Assembly (NCBI GenBank): GCA_027579435.1
Contig: JANBPK010001241.1
Location: forward strand, 1 to 50,207
Source of the DNA: Candolleomyces eurysporus
Taxonomy: Eukaryota; Basidiomycota; Agaricomycetes; Agaricales; Psathyrellaceae
Length of the DNA: 50,207 nt
Direction: 5' to 3'
Shown: positions 34,397 to 45,800 of the stretch, one piece after another
Layout of the letters: the number at the start of each line of letters is the position of its first letter
Numbering within the stretch: position 1 is the stretch's first letter
Position numbers and translations under genes: made by a program
The notes under the pieces: model-generated
Database searches by the model: none
What the model was told of the DNA's origin: nothing
Seen by the model: the letters and a program-made list of their open reading frames with translations, nothing else

Positions 34397-35452
34397 AGTC
34401 GTCGTGTCAGAGGCGAGTCGTAAAACGAAACAGAGAGACCAGAGAGGAGAGGGATAATGAGAAAGGAGAGAACTGGTAGTCTCTTTTATATCAATCCTTC
34501 AATTCATTCTTCCTGGTCCGCGTGCAAGTCTCATGGCTCGTCAGGTGTACCAGATGCGCGCCCGACCACTCAGGCAGTGGTGAGCAGTTTATCGGGTTTC
34601 ACGGATGAGCCAACACCCACTATGTGGTAAAAGCAAATGAAATGCTCATATGATTAGGTGGTCCCGCGTAGGGCGTTCGATACCACTGGGGTAAACCACC
34701 GCCAACGAGGTTGTGGCAATCCATTGGTAAACAACAGGCAGAGCCAACTGTATTGCCCCGATCAATTTCTGTAACATTCACGGAGAACATTCACTAAGCC
34801 GCTGTAAGCAAAGCAAACATCCAAGAAGGCCTCCAAAGACCTACGCAATGGAACCCGAGTTCGGATGAGGCAAATCTGCTGGTGAAGGGAGGAGTGCTCA
34901 TCTTTGCCATCTGATCATGATATGCGCACTGTGCGGTTTGACTTTCGGCATTGTCCGGGTATGTTTGGTCCCTGCACAGGCACTGCAAGAAATACCCATT
35001 AGCGCTCAATGCACTGCTACGTGCGATGAAACGCCGCCTAATTCCCTCATGCGGACGGCAATGACAAAATGGTATTATCAAGTTCGTTTGTGTCTGCGCT
35101 CGAGGTTACTCATCAAACAGGGACATAGTAGAGGATTCAGCCGAANCCCCCCATGCTCAGAATCGGATTTGTCAACGTCAAAGCTTCAAGTCGATTTATC
35201 ATCCAGCGAAGTACATACGGGATGGTTACCGACACTGGCTAGTCTCCTCCTGAGGGCGTCGAGCTGCTGTTGCCAACCGGTACCTGATCAGCTTTCTCAG
35301 CGCACGACCGGGCCCCATGGCTCCAGAGCAGACGGTGCTGTCTTAGAAAACCACACCAATGAAAACACGTAGCTTTAAAACAACCTAAGCATCGGATACC
35401 TTGCTCAGCAACGAGATAACTCGGATGCTCTCACTGGCATATCTGAGAAACC
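34397..35452. other. upstream flank of cupredoxin B
   Basis: Duplicated upstream flank with a TATA box at 34483. Similar to 31810-32640 and 43500-44320, but with many small insertions and deletions and no conserved reading frame. Confidence 0.55.
34483..34490 (-). promoter_or_regulatory. TATA box, cupredoxin B
   Basis: Reads tataaaag on the minus strand, about 87 bases upstream of the start codon at 34396. It aligns with the element of copies A and C. Confidence 0.6.
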
Positions 35453-36287
35453 ATGGATAACTTTGGCAGCGCCAACTCTGATGAATCTTCTCCTCGACTT
35501 CCCGACCCAGCCCATCCAATCTCATACCCGGTCCATCCGGCACCCAAAAATGCTCTGAAGCATTCGAAGGCGCGTCAAGGAGACATTGAAAAGGTCATGC
35601 ATCATTTAACGAAGACGCTCTCGAGTCATGGACGGTCCAGTGGGAGTCCTGGTCGAAGAAATCCAGACTCGGCGTTAGAGACCAATCTAGCTTGGAGGCA
35701 GGATCGTCTTCCATCCGGAGAAGCCTTGGAGCCTCCCATTTACGACTCCAAAGGCAAATTTAGGAGATACGACAAAGTTGTGGACCATGCCTCCCTTCCG
35801 CTTATGTTCGTTCAGGTCGTGGCGCAGGGGCCTTTGGGGAAAGGGTTGGTCGTCTCCTCGACGTTGAGGACCTACACGCGTGGTACCAACGTTGGAAATC
35901 TTGGAGAACGTTCTTTCGGGTCTCACACGCGCGATGCTCGACCGAGTCGTCCACCGTGCCACCGTGACGTTCAGTTTGATGTTTCAGCTGTTATTCATCC
36001 GTCTGTATCGGATTTCCGCTCAAAGATCGACACCCTGCATGAATTTCCGGGTATGTGGAGCCCAAGATCTGAATAGGCCGCTCAATGATGTGTTATTTCA
36101 ACTTGTGCAGTTTATTCCCGGAGAGAGCGTGAGTATTGATATTACTTCCTTGGAGGGCGACGCTAACACCCCTCTGCGGAATGGCGTCTACGGGTATTCT
36201 CAAACCTTATTTAACGTCGTGCTTGGCGGTTTTAAAAATCGATGGTGGGCTTGGGCCTACTTGGGCCGACGATACAGGGGCAAGTGA
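35453..36287 (+). pseudogene. decayed relative of the orphan gene at 23319-25092
   Basis: Starts MDNFGSANSDESSPRLPDPA and follows the full-length relative through ALEPPIYDSKGKF, PLMFVQVVAQGPLGKGLVVSS, an intron (gtatgtgg at 36051, cag before 36111), FIPGESVSIDITSLEGDA and YGYSQTLFNVVLGGFKNRWW. Compared with the relative, the stretch between the first block and SGEALEPP is deleted and frame-shifted. A second deletion before the intron shifts frame again, and the protein ends about 250 residues early at GRRYRGK. I therefore regard it as a pseudogene, on the opposite strand to its relative, just beyond cupredoxin block B. A truncated but expressed protein cannot be excluded. Confidence 0.7.
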
Positions 36288-37101
36288 TTACCCGGGTAAA
36301 TGTAGAATGTATGGAAACGAGAGGGACAGTGGCTGCTGGCTTCTGGCTGTTCCGCTGGAAATTCTGAACTTGATGTGTTGCATGGCCTGTTAAAATGATT
36401 GGCGGTTTGGAGAGGCGATTTGTGTTGATGCTGCAGTTATCTTCTTGAACGATAAATTGACAGTATGGGAGGCTATGACAATCGATTCAACACCTTGCGG
36501 AAGACAAGTAAAGTTGAAGGACACACCATTGCTGCAGCCATTCTGAGTCAAAAGATGTGGATGCTTAATCAACATCATCACAGCCATATGATATGACTCC
36601 GTCAAAGCTGAATATCCATCTACACCAGGTCCAGTGAAAGTATATGGTCAGTTACAGGGGAGGGCGTGGTCTTTTCTTCATTTGTTTCCCACTTGAAATG
36701 AGTACGAGCCACCATGCACTCCAGCATCTATTGAAGACTATTCAGCAGCTTTGCACCTACAAGTTTTAAGACTGACGTACCGTGACAGTATCAATGCCTG
36801 ACCAACCGGACTGAAAGCAAAGATCAACACCATGATAAAAATGGAGCTCAGTGTTGGGTGCACATACTAGATCGGCAACATATTCCCTCTTTATTCCAGT
36901 GATGGTAGGCTTGCGCTCTAAAATTTCTGGAAACTACATAGGTATTTTCAGTTGTATGAAACGATATAGAAAGAAATCCGGGAAGCATACGTTAGCATGG
37001 ATCGCAGTTGATGCGCGTTGCAGGTCGCGTTGGATTGTTCCGTATGTGTGTTCAGTGAATTGAACTATTCCATCGGTAAGACCCCCGCAAAACATGTATT
37101 G
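36288..37101. other. intergenic, one weak minus-strand stretch
   Basis: No firm gene. On the minus strand 36390-36690 reads YTFTGPGVDGYSALTES, then SNGVSFNFTCLPQGVES, with coding-like composition but no start and an in-frame stop just upstream. It may be an exon of a lost gene. Confidence 0.3.
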
Positions 37102-38290
37102 TCATTCCAACCAGAGTCGAATGTTGCAATTAGGAGATTCCGCCGCCAGCGCCAGTTGTTTGGAACACTCGCTGAGTAGATACACGTTATTATCATAGGG
37201 CCGGTATCTACTCATAAAGGCGTAGAAGAACGCAGTGCAGAGGAAGGCATGATAAGGCAGTCTTTCCATGTGCAGAGGTTGACAAGCCTTGAACTGCTCG
37301 ATTTCGTCGGTAAAGTTACGGGGTACCAATGATTCAGCGATTGATTTCCAATGGTAACCGAAATACCTTTCGCCGTAGGATGGCCTATTGCTCCTTTCAA
37401 AGACTGGGAAAAAGCAATAGTAGGACAGATAGAGATGGAATGAGGGTGGTACAAAGAGACTTCCTGATCGGCTTGCGGTGGTGAGGAACTCATAAAGGGA
37501 TGAATGGCATAACGTCACATTGTCTTCTTCGTCGGTCCCGGGAACGTGGATAATAGCCTGGAGGTTCAATAAGACGCGGAGGACTTCGAAAACTTCAATG
37601 CCGAGGAGGTCTGCAATCCCGACGATCGAATTTGGGTTCAAAATGAATACGATGGTAGAGATGATGTCGCGGAAATGGGGGAGATGTTGCGAACGGGCGA
37701 GTGTTTGTGCATACAGGTCATCCAGACCATTCATCTCCAGAGTAAGAGGGAGGCGTTCCATCGGTGTCGTGGGATCCTCTTGGGCAGCTGGTTGAACGAT
37801 GAATTTGAACATAGTCGACGCCAGAACAAAGGATCCATTGATATGCCATACCAGCTTGTCCACGTCCGATTTCCTTGGCCATGACCCATGCGCTTGAATG
37901 TACGCGCGGATGACAGGGTCCTTCCTCGCCACAGTTTGAAACGGTGCTTGTAACAATTTCTCGATGTCGTCTCAAGCCGAGTGACTGTCGAGATTGCCCA
38001 AGACAACTCCATCAGTCTCAAGGCAAGCGCGAATGTGTTGTTCGACTCGACTGGCGATGAAGACTCGGAGCGGGATAGTAGGGTGTTCCTCGAAGAAGGC
38101 AAGCATGTAGTTGATGAACTCCTCTACGCCTCGCCTATCTTCGCACTCATCGAGGCCGTCGATGACGATGATGAAAGGCCCTTTCATGACTACTTGGAAC
38201 GGTTTGCAAATCAAACGCTCCAGTTGTCTTGTCAAGGCGACGCAATTATCCACTAGACCTGGGTCAGATTGCAAGGCGGTCTCGATAAAA
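37102..38290 (-). pseudogene. NACHT-domain gene, 5'-truncated and with an in-frame stop
   Basis: Remnant of a NACHT ATPase of a different subgroup from the tandem NLRs. It begins AWHVFIETALQSDPG (about 38297), carries Walker B FIIVIDGLDEC and the sensor-like FIASRVEQHIRACLE, then a TGA at 37972-37974 interrupts a single frame that continues as DDIEKLLQAPFQTVARKDP and on for 285 residues to 37102. The later part has the fungal features LTLEMNGLDDLYAQTLAR, VFILNPNSIVGIADLLGIE and HSSLYEFL. No Walker A-bearing exon was found upstream in the 600 bases before the next gene. One point change would reopen the frame, but the missing P-loop makes loss of function likely. Confidence 0.75.
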
Positions 38291-38886
38291 ACGTGCCATG
38301 CTTAAGTCTAGAAGAGATCGTAGCTGCAAAATTGTACTCATTATCTTCTACGGAATGAGGTACTCTAAGTGCTGTTCATACAATTAGATCGGCAGCATGA
38401 AAGGAATGCAAGGATCAAGGACAAAAAAAGGCCAAGACGGCACAGGACAGATCTGAACGGCATATCAAGCAAGGTGATGGCCACGGAACAGAACATACGA
38501 GGCTGCCAGTCGTGGGCGTGGGGAGAGGACGCCCTCCGTCGGGAATCATCGGCCGACAAGCAAACCTGACATCAATCATCCATCGGACGTTAAATTCCAA
38601 GTCTGTTTTTGCCCACCATGGTCGCCTTCTCTGAATTGAATGGCCTCATCTCGTCTTCTTCGGAACCGTCCACTATGACCACCCGCCCCCAAGCCACCAA
38701 AAGGAGCCGGCGTGCATGCGACCGAGTCAGCAGATCCCCAACGCTCACGACATACCCCACTCCAACATATATCAATGCTGTATATCGAGTCGAGTCATAA
38801 GACCCGGAACTTTGAACTTGGACTTCACCACCGAACCCTCTACCATTTCTTCAGAGTTTGTGGGCTGACAAACTTCAAGAAGAAGA
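38291..38886. other. intergenic, nothing recognised
   Basis: About 600 bases searched for the missing P-loop exon of the NACHT remnant; none found. It presumably holds the promoter of the first FMN gene. Confidence 0.45.
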
Positions 38887-39959
38887 ATGGGTCAATACTA
38901 CGACCACATCCCCGGCTTCCTCATCCCCTGGATCAACGCCCAAAAGATATTCTGGGTCGCCACCGCCCCGCTCTCCGAATCCGGGCATGTAAACGTCTCC
39001 CCCAAGGGCTTCGAGAAAACGATGAATGTCGTCTTGGATGAGTCCGAGGACGGTCAACAACTGGAGGCAGGCCCAGACGGCGACGACGATCGGCTGAGGA
39101 AGGCGACCAGCAGTCATGTGTGGTATGAAGACTTGACGGGGAGCGGGGTGGAGACGATCTCGCATTTGAGGGAGAATGGAAGGATTACGGTGCTCTTTAC
39201 GGCGTTTGAGGGTCCGCCGAGGATTATGAGGTTGTTTGGGACAGGTGAGTTATCCCGGATGAATGCATTTGCTGTTGAATGTTGCTGAGTGAAATATTGG
39301 TTCTCTTGTCTAGGTAAAGTGTATGAGTTTGGTACACCCGAATACGACACGTTCCTCCCTCCCGAGAAACGCCAGCCGGGATCGAGAGCTGTCATCTGGG
39401 TTGACGTGCATAAAGTTGGGACGGTGCGTAGCATCTCGCCATCCTCCAAGATTTGCTATCCGTTCTAACTGGATTCACCTTGATCGTCTAGTCGTGCGGA
39501 TACTCCATCCCATTCTTCACCTACAAATCCCCTCGAGTGCGGCTCCACAACTTCGCAATCAACAGAGAGCAACAAGACTTTGACTACTCTTGTCAACAGT
39601 CGGAGTCGTCGGTTTCAGACTCTTCGATCGTCGTCGTTCCCAAGCTACCCCCAGATAACCAAGGACTCAAGAACTACTGGAAACGCAGAAACCTGAAAAG
39701 TCAGGACGGCCTACCAGGTCTCCTCTTCGCCTACACCTCTCCGAAACCAATGGGTGATTGGCGCAGCAGAGGGATCTCGTTCAAGCCTGACGACGAGAGC
39801 ACCGGTTCGAAAGCACCAGCGGGCGCTACTACTAGTGGTCGTGGTTTGGTCGCGATTTTCGCTTCGGAGAAAGTCATGGCAGATGTTGGGAAGGTGCTTG
39901 TGGGATTTGGAGCGGGAGTTTTGGTTACAACTGTGTTCGCGAGGTTGTGGGCCAAGTGA
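38887..39959 (+). CDS. FMN-binding split-barrel (pyridoxamine-phosphate-oxidase-like) protein, copy 1
   Basis: Protein of 311 residues, exons 38887..39244, 39314..39423 and 39492..39959 (936 nt). The N-terminal half is a pyridoxamine 5'-phosphate oxidase-like split barrel: WINAQKIFWVATAPLSESGHVNVSPKG, then VWYEDLTGSGVETISHLRENGRITVLFTAFEGPP and RLFGTGKVYEFG (runs of 20 residues or fewer identify it). Fungal relatives bind FMN or related flavins; the actual reaction is unknown. After a variable acidic linker the C-terminal region has LPGLLFAYTSPKPMGDWRS and ends in one hydrophobic helix, VGKVLVGFGAGVLVTTVFA, followed by RLWAK. This suggests a tail-anchored protein facing the cytosol. It is followed 580 bases later by a close paralogue in the same orientation. 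Confidence 0.82.
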
Positions 39960-40538
39960 TGAGTTTCCTTAAGGATCCTTTCTGGCGGTTCCTCGTTTCT
40001 CGGGTCGTACGGTCATACTTTGTACTAATAATAGCATGCCATCATCTTTCGTTATCAGATAACACACTCTCCCCTAAAACGCGCTCCGCTTTAAGCGATT
40101 TGATCAAGCGCGCAGCTGATCCGACTGCGCTTTGGTTCTTGTTGCTAATGGCTTCGGCATTCAATATTCACTTCTCATACAGATCAAACTCACCCGCAGG
40201 CATCGCTCATAGATCTCGGCAGGCTGGTACGTCACCAACCCGGGATCCATGCAGAACCTGTGTTTCAAGGTTGCGGACTATACGTAAGTTGTCTGCTATG
40301 TACTAGCGCTTTGGCTCTTCTTCCCATTCGGCTGAATCGTAGGTATTTATAGGAGCGGGGCGGACGTTCTTTTGACGTCCGCTTATTTCCTGCTTCCACC
40401 CCACCACCACCACCATCATCATCTCTTCTAGCTCCTCTCACAGCTCCAGCTCCAAAGCCCAGTGCTTTAATAGCCTTTCGTGCACACACACAAACTCTCC
40501 TCTAGATCTACCGCTAGTCACAAGCGCGAAAACAGACA
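39960..40538. other. intergenic between FMN paralogues
   Basis: 580 bases with no gene. A tatttata stretch at about 40344-40351 lies 190 bases before the next start codon and may be its promoter. Confidence 0.4.
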
Positions 40539-41666
40539 ATGGGCAAGCACTACGACCACATCCCGGCGAACATCGTCTCGTGGATCCAAGACCAGAAGAT
40601 ATTCTACGTCGCCACCGCTCCGCTGCTCGAAGACGGACATGTGAACATGTCGCCCAAGGGGTGCAGCGATACGTTCCACGTCGTGTTCGATGAAGACGAT
40701 GACGACTCTTTCGGTGCCAAGGACGGCGTTTCCGATCCAGCGGACGAGGGAGACGCGAGGAAGAAGGTGGCGAGGAAGAGTAGGGCGGTGTGGTACGAAG
40801 ATATGTCGGGGAGTGGGATAGAGACGATCTCGCACCTAAAAGAGAATGGGAGGATTACGGTTATGTTTGTTGCGTTTGAGGGGCCGCCGCAGATTGTGAG
40901 GTTGTTCGGAACAGGTGTGTTGTGCTCCTTCATTTCGTTTCGTTCCCTCCTTCCTTGTATTGACTATGGCCATGAAACAGGCAAAGTATACGAATTCGGA
41001 ACACCGGAATACGAAGAGCTCTTACCTCTCGATAAACGACAGCCAGGATCGAGAGCTGTGATTTGGGTGGACGTGTATAAAGTTGGAACGGTGCGTAGTA
41101 CTCCCGATATTGTCTCCCCTCTCCCTCATAGTGTCCGGCATCTCATCTACCACCGTCATGCCGCTGCTATGTATCAACCACCGATTTGAATTTGCATGCT
41201 GACTTACACTTGGCAGTCCTGTGGATTCTCAATTCCATTCTTCGATTACAGCCGACCGCGGAACAAGCTCCACAGGCTAGCCGCGTTCAGTGAACAGAAA
41301 GACTACGATAACGATAACATGACGTCGAACAAAGAAGAAAAAGAAAAAGACCAAGGAGGAGGAGCAGGCGTACCAGGCCTCAGACAATTCTGGAAGACCT
41401 ACAACCTCAAAAGCCTCGACGGACTCCCAGGCCTCGAAGTCGCCTACACCTCGTCCGTACCTTTCAATGATTGGAAGAGTACTGGAAAGGTGTGGGATGC
41501 CGATGACGAAACTATTCGGTCTAAATCCCGTTCAAAGGAGGGTGGTGGGGCAACCCTGAGTTTGGTTACGGGACAAGGACTAGGGTGGGATTTGGGTAAG
41601 GTGCTCGTTGGGTTCGGAGCGGGGTTGGTGGTTAGTAGTGTTGTGAGTCGGTTTGTGAAGGCTTGA
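40539..41666 (+). CDS. FMN-binding split-barrel (pyridoxamine-phosphate-oxidase-like) protein, copy 2
   Basis: Tandem paralogue of the preceding gene, also 311 residues. Exons are 40539..40914, 40981..41090 and 41217..41666 (936 nt), with introns at exactly the same positions. It keeps HIPANIVSWIQDQKIFYVATA, VWYEDMSGSGIETISHLKEN, the GKVYEFGTPEY block after intron 1 and the terminal hydrophobic VLVGFGAGLVVSSVVSRFV. The acidic insert after SPKG is longer (DEDDDDSF) and the linker before LRQFWKTYNL is KE-rich. The second intron is longer (126 nt) than in copy 1. Conserved introns and length show a simple tandem duplication; both copies look intact, so they may differ in expression or substrate. 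Confidence 0.83.
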
Positions 41667-42116
41667 GGAAGTGACTATTTTATTTGAAGTGTTTGGATTA
41701 CTACTCTGTACTCTATAATGTGACTGAACGATAGTACAAGGCTCCCAAGGGAGCATTATCCGCCTGGGTCCGATGCCTCAGTGCTAATGGAATCAACCGT
41801 GTTGTCCTCACACCAGCAAGCACCCTAGGCCGTTATGCATTTATGACCTGCCTCTTTTTAGAGAGCAGTCGCTTCAAACCCTGCCTGGTTCGAACCTTCG
41901 AGTTGATGGATGGTAAAAACCCATAGCTACCTCAGAGCCATATCCAGTGCGAATAACAGTTACATCCTTCCGAAGATACTGAATGACCATCAGAATAATA
42001 TCGTGGATCAAGTCTATCATAACGTGTCGTAACCACATGAAGGCGTTATGTACGTATGCAAATCAAGTCCAAGAAAAGTCCAGAGTGTCCGAATTCAAGA
42101 AGCCATAGCGTACCGT
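41667..42116. other. 3' flank of cupredoxin C
   Basis: No gene. From about 41790 the sequence matches the 3' flanks of cupredoxins A and B. Confidence 0.5.
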
Positions 42117-43398
42117 TTACAAAAAGGCTGCAGCAAGGCCAGCAAGAAGGAAAGTACCAAACGCAACGCTCACGCTGGGGCTAACGACGATCCCAGCGCT
42201 GTTACTTCCATTATCTCCCGCAGTCTGACGAGAGCTAGTCGAAGGGCGCATAGCGAGTTGCTGGAAGGCAGCAAAGTTGTTGGGGCCGGACTCAACAGCG
42301 TTGATGGAGAAGACCATTCCGGACTGGCAGTGGTTGACCTGGCCACAGTATCCCCAGATCGGAGCAGTCTATTGGCAACTCGTTGTCAGAAACAGAGACA
42401 CTAGAATAGGACGAGAACACCTACATCGTTGATCTTGAGACGGAAAGTAGGGAAGTCGGTAGCGTCGGCAGCGACAGGTTGGCTGTGAGTGGATGTCAAT
42501 ACGGTACGAGAGCGGGAATGACGCGAAGTGGAGACTCACAAGCCAGACTTGAAGCCATGCTCAAGAGGGACACATGGGTTTGAGAAGCTGGACTGGGTGA
42601 CCGTGTGGTTCTTGGGACGGAACTCGAAAACTACAGTATCACCGACAGCAGCAGTGATANTTTGCTGGCGAGTAGGCGAGCTTTCCATCCGCACCAACAA
42701 GGATACGGTGCTCCTGAGGTGTCACGGCATGAGTAGGCGCAGGCTCGTGGCTGGCATACANTTCCGCCTCCGTAGGGAGCGGTGGTAGTGGGCGGAGTCC
42801 AATGGGGCTCAGGTGCAGGAGTGTAGGTCGTCGCCGGAGGGGCAACAGCAGCAGTTCCGTTGCGAGCGATGGCCAAGTCCCTGTGCGCTTNGGAACGACT
42901 GAGGGTCGTGTTCGGCGGGAGGGTTGATGGCGAACACCATTCCTTGACCGCAATGTGCTGTCTGTCCACAGTAGAACCACAGAGGTGCGCCGTGGTTGTC
43001 GGGAACGTGGAACTCTTGAACGGGAAGAGGATCCGTTCCAGGTGCAACCGGAATACTGGCTTCTTGTTAGAACATTCGAGCCACGACAGGAGTCTGCAGA
43101 ATAAAGACGTACAAGCCTGTCCTAAATCCGTCTTGCAAAGGAACGCAAGGTGGATCGAAAGCCGACTGGGTCACAGTGTGATTCTTCGGGTTGCTTAAAA
43201 AGAATTAGTCAAAAACGCCGAGAAAGAGAGAACATATAAAACTGACAAGTGGAATCGCACAATATCTCCTGGGGCAGCGTGCACGAAAGGTGGCTCATAC
43301 ACAAATTGGCCATTCGGTCCAACGTTAACATCGAGAATGGTCCCGTAGACCGAAGGGGCCAGCATGGCGAGAGAGAGTGCCACAATTGAGGAGAACAT
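42117..43398 (-). CDS. GPI-anchored protein with two cupredoxin domains, copy C
   Basis: Third paralogue, exons 43247..43398, 43113..43193, 42540..43055, 42425..42482 and 42117..42368. Exon 3 contains three Ns (42660, 42761, 42891), each an extra base compared with copies A and B; without them the coding length is 1056 nt, the same as copy A (351 residues). Signal peptide MFSSIVALSLAMLAPSVYG, both copper loops (YCGQTAHCGQGM, YCGQVNHCQSGM), the Ser-rich tail with NGSNSAG and the hydrophobic GPI signal are present. I regard it as functional with sequencing artefacts. Expression is probably driven from the TATA box at 43502, as in its paralogues. Confidence 0.83.
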
Positions 43399-44406
43399 TC
43401 TCAAAATCAGTCGTCGTGTCCGAGGCGAGTCGTAAAACGAAACAGAGAGACAAGAGAGGAGAGGAAAGGGATAATGAAAAATGAGAGAACTGGTGGTCTC
43501 NTTTTATACCACTCCTTCAATTCATTCCTCTTGGTCCGCGTGCAAGGCTCATGGCTCGTCGGGTGTACCAGATGCGCGCCCGGCCACTGCAGCGGTGAGC
43601 CGTTTATCGGGTTTCACGGATGAGCCAAGCCTCAATATGTTGTAAAAACACATAAAATACCGTTATTTGATTGGGTGGGCCCCTGTACGGCATTCGCTAC
43701 ACTGGTAAATCACCGCCAACGAGGTTGTGGCAATCCATTGGTTAACAACAGGCAAAGCCGAGTGTATTGCCCCGATCAATTTCTGCAACATCCACGGAGA
43801 GCATTCAGTGACCTACTAAGAGGAGACATCCAAGGAGGCCTCCAAAGACCGACACAAAGTCTTTGAGAGTCCAGACGAGACAAATTCGCTGGCGAAGAGC
43901 TCATCTTTGCCATCTGATGATGTGCGCACTGTGTGCAGCTTGAATTTCGGCAGTGTCCGGGCACATGATGATATAGAATCTGCACAGGCACACGGATTAG
44001 CGCTCGATGCACTACGACGTGCGATGAAACGCCGCCCATTTCCCCCAGGCGTACGACAATGGAAAAATGGTCTTCTAAAGTCCATTCGCTTGTCCCTGCG
44101 CTCGCCAGTGACGTTACTCACCAAACAGGGACTATTGTAGAGTATTTAGCCGAAGCTGCCGAGCGCACAAGTTCCGGGTCGTCCAGCGTAGACCATACAG
44201 GGCGGTTACCGACATTAGCTAGTCTTCTCTTATGGCGTCTAGCTGCCGGCCATGCAGCCGGTCGGCGGTGATCGTTTTCAGCACATGCCACGGCGCCATG
44301 GCTCCAGATCTAGTGGAGGGCGGTGTCTTAGACAGCATGAGAACAACGTAGGCGACAGCTTGGTTAGCAGCAAGACAGTTCAGACCCTCTCATATTCGAG
44401 AAATTA
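43399..44406. other. upstream flank of cupredoxin C
   Basis: Duplicated flank equivalent to 31712-32640 and 34397-35340. No reading frame is shared by the three copies, so no gene is called. Confidence 0.5.
43502..43508 (-). promoter_or_regulatory. TATA box, cupredoxin C
   Basis: Reads tataaaa on the minus strand, about 104 bases upstream of the start codon at 43398, next to an N at 43501. It aligns with the element of copies A and B. Confidence 0.55.
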
Positions 44407-44556
44407 TCTGGATAAATTCGACAGCACCAGCTTGGAAGAATCTTCCTCTCCTCGACCTCCCAAGCCAGCCCATCCAATCTCATACTCTGTCTGGCGGCCA
44501 AAAATCCTCTGAGGCATTTGAAGGTGCATCAGGGAGACATCGAAAAGACCTATCGA
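44407..44556 (+). pseudogene. 5' fragment of the orphan gene family
   Basis: 150 bases aligning with the first exon of the orphan family (LEESSSPRPPKPAHPISYS corresponds to SDESSPRLPDPAHPISYP at 35475). The initiator is CTG instead of ATG, a stop interrupts after about 35 codons, and the similarity ends near 44556. It is the third member in the window and the most decayed. Confidence 0.65.
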
Positions 44557-44559
44557 GCT

Positions 44560-44900
44560 GGGATGGTTCAGACTCAAAGCCAGCGCTTTGAACTGCGCTT
44601 CTGCGGGGTTTCCGTCTTGGCCATCACCAGCAGTGGTGGTGAAAGTGGAGGTAGTAAGTGCATTGAGGACCTCATCATCAAAGCCTAACCACTCACTTGA
44701 GTACACTCCAATCGCACTTCGACAGAAGTGCTTCAATCTCGCAACATAGCTAGACAGTGGACAAGGGTAGGTGGTGAGTAATACACTGATTTTCTCATCA
44801 ACTCTCAAGGCATCCATGCTTTCTTTGGCTCGATAATAGGTATAGGCGCACTCAAAGACGTAGGCGAAATCGGGAGATATCGTTGTGACCGATCTTCCAC
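44560..44900 (-). other. coding-like stretch, unrecognised
   Basis: A minus-strand frame from about 44890 to 44560 reads SPDFAYVFECAYTYYRAKES, then EKISVLLTTYPCPLSSYVAR and SEWLGFDDEVLNALTTS, with coding-like composition and a cagctgg acceptor-like start near 44905. No start codon region, family or partner exon is recognised. It may be an exon of a lost gene. Confidence 0.3.
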
Positions 44901-45160
44901 CAGCTGGACATTAGAAGGGAAGGGAGAGAGAGTCAAATAAAGTTTGAATGGACATTTTGAATTCGAACTCGGAGTTCGTCATCCAGTTGTAGGACCCAAA
45001 TTCCAGGAGCCAGCAGAGTTTGCGAACGCAGCCGGCTTCGACGACAAGTCCGATCGCGTTATTGGCCAAGGCGTCTGTTCCCCGCCCATCATCGCATGTG
45101 GCTTAGCAACCTCAGACCACAATTCTAACGATAGCAAATCCACGCTCAATGCGAGTCTAC

Positions 45161-45385
45161 GAACTGGATCCGTGCACATTGAGTGCTAGAAATAATATTT
45201 TGGGCAACGTGGTCGATCTTGGAGGGAATGGTGATCCGTAAGCATTCGCAGAGATGGTCAACCACTATTAGCTCAAGTAATGCATGGAATCCGACCACAT
45301 CCGACTGCTAAAGCCGGAGAGGCTCATTTTCATTGACGAGATGGTCGATCCCACGACGACACATTTAGCAGATGGCGATGAATAT
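45161..45385 (+). repeat. direct repeat flanking NLR 5, left copy
   Basis: About 225 bases resembling 49090-49290 in the same orientation. Shared blocks include gaactggatccgt, gtgctagaaa, atggtgatcc, gatggtc.accactat and cgacgagatggtc. The two copies bracket the fifth NLR gene. Confidence 0.55.
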
Positions 45386-45630
45386 CTTCGGGTGGGCAAG
45401 GGGAGGGGCAGCCGGAATTACGTTCGGCAAGGCCCATCTACCTTCGCTTCGAGGCTACAACTTCTGCTGCTTAAACGGCACTGCATCTACGGCGAAGTTC
45501 AGAGAATTGGAATGGGTTATCCTCCAGCCCGAAGCTTGGCCAGAGAGATTTCTCCGCTGGAGGCGATTTGGGCGCTATGATATCGCGTATGTGTCAATCA
45601 TGCAGGAAAAGTATCAATGTTTCCGTAGGT
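45290..45630 (+). other. possible exon fragment, unrecognised
   Basis: Plus-strand frame with NFCCLNGTASTAKFRELEWV, then LQPEAWPERFLRWRRFGRYD, ending at a good donor (ag|gtgaga near 45629). Coding-like, but no start or further exon was identified. It probably belongs to the decayed sequence that was duplicated around NLR 5. Confidence 0.25.
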
Positions 45631-45800
45631 GAGAAGATCCAACTCGTCTACTATCTTCTCCACTTTGCCTGCCAATAAATATTACAAGTTGAAGATGAGT
45701 CGAGCAACGGAGGTTGAAGCGCTTGAGCCTCGTAGTTATACAAGCATAGTTCGATTTGTCTACATAATTCACAGTGTTCTGTATCATGGATCATGACAAA

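Larger units (their letters stand above)
32680..35345 (-). repeat. cupredoxin duplication block B
   Basis: Second cupredoxin block, directly abutting block A. Its far end (about 35345) runs into a decayed copy of the orphan gene family, an arrangement repeated at block C. Confidence 0.7.
41790..44330 (-). repeat. cupredoxin duplication block C
   Basis: Third cupredoxin block, separated from A and B by the orphan remnant, NACHT remnant and FMN pair. Its upstream end again meets a fragment of the orphan gene family at 44407, so block plus orphan gene was duplicated as one unit. Confidence 0.7.

Noticed and set aside
41887..41896. ggttcgaacc, resembling a tRNA T-arm
   Set aside because: No acceptor or anticodon stem can be folded around it, and the aligned copies at 30150 and 32730 do not keep the sequence.
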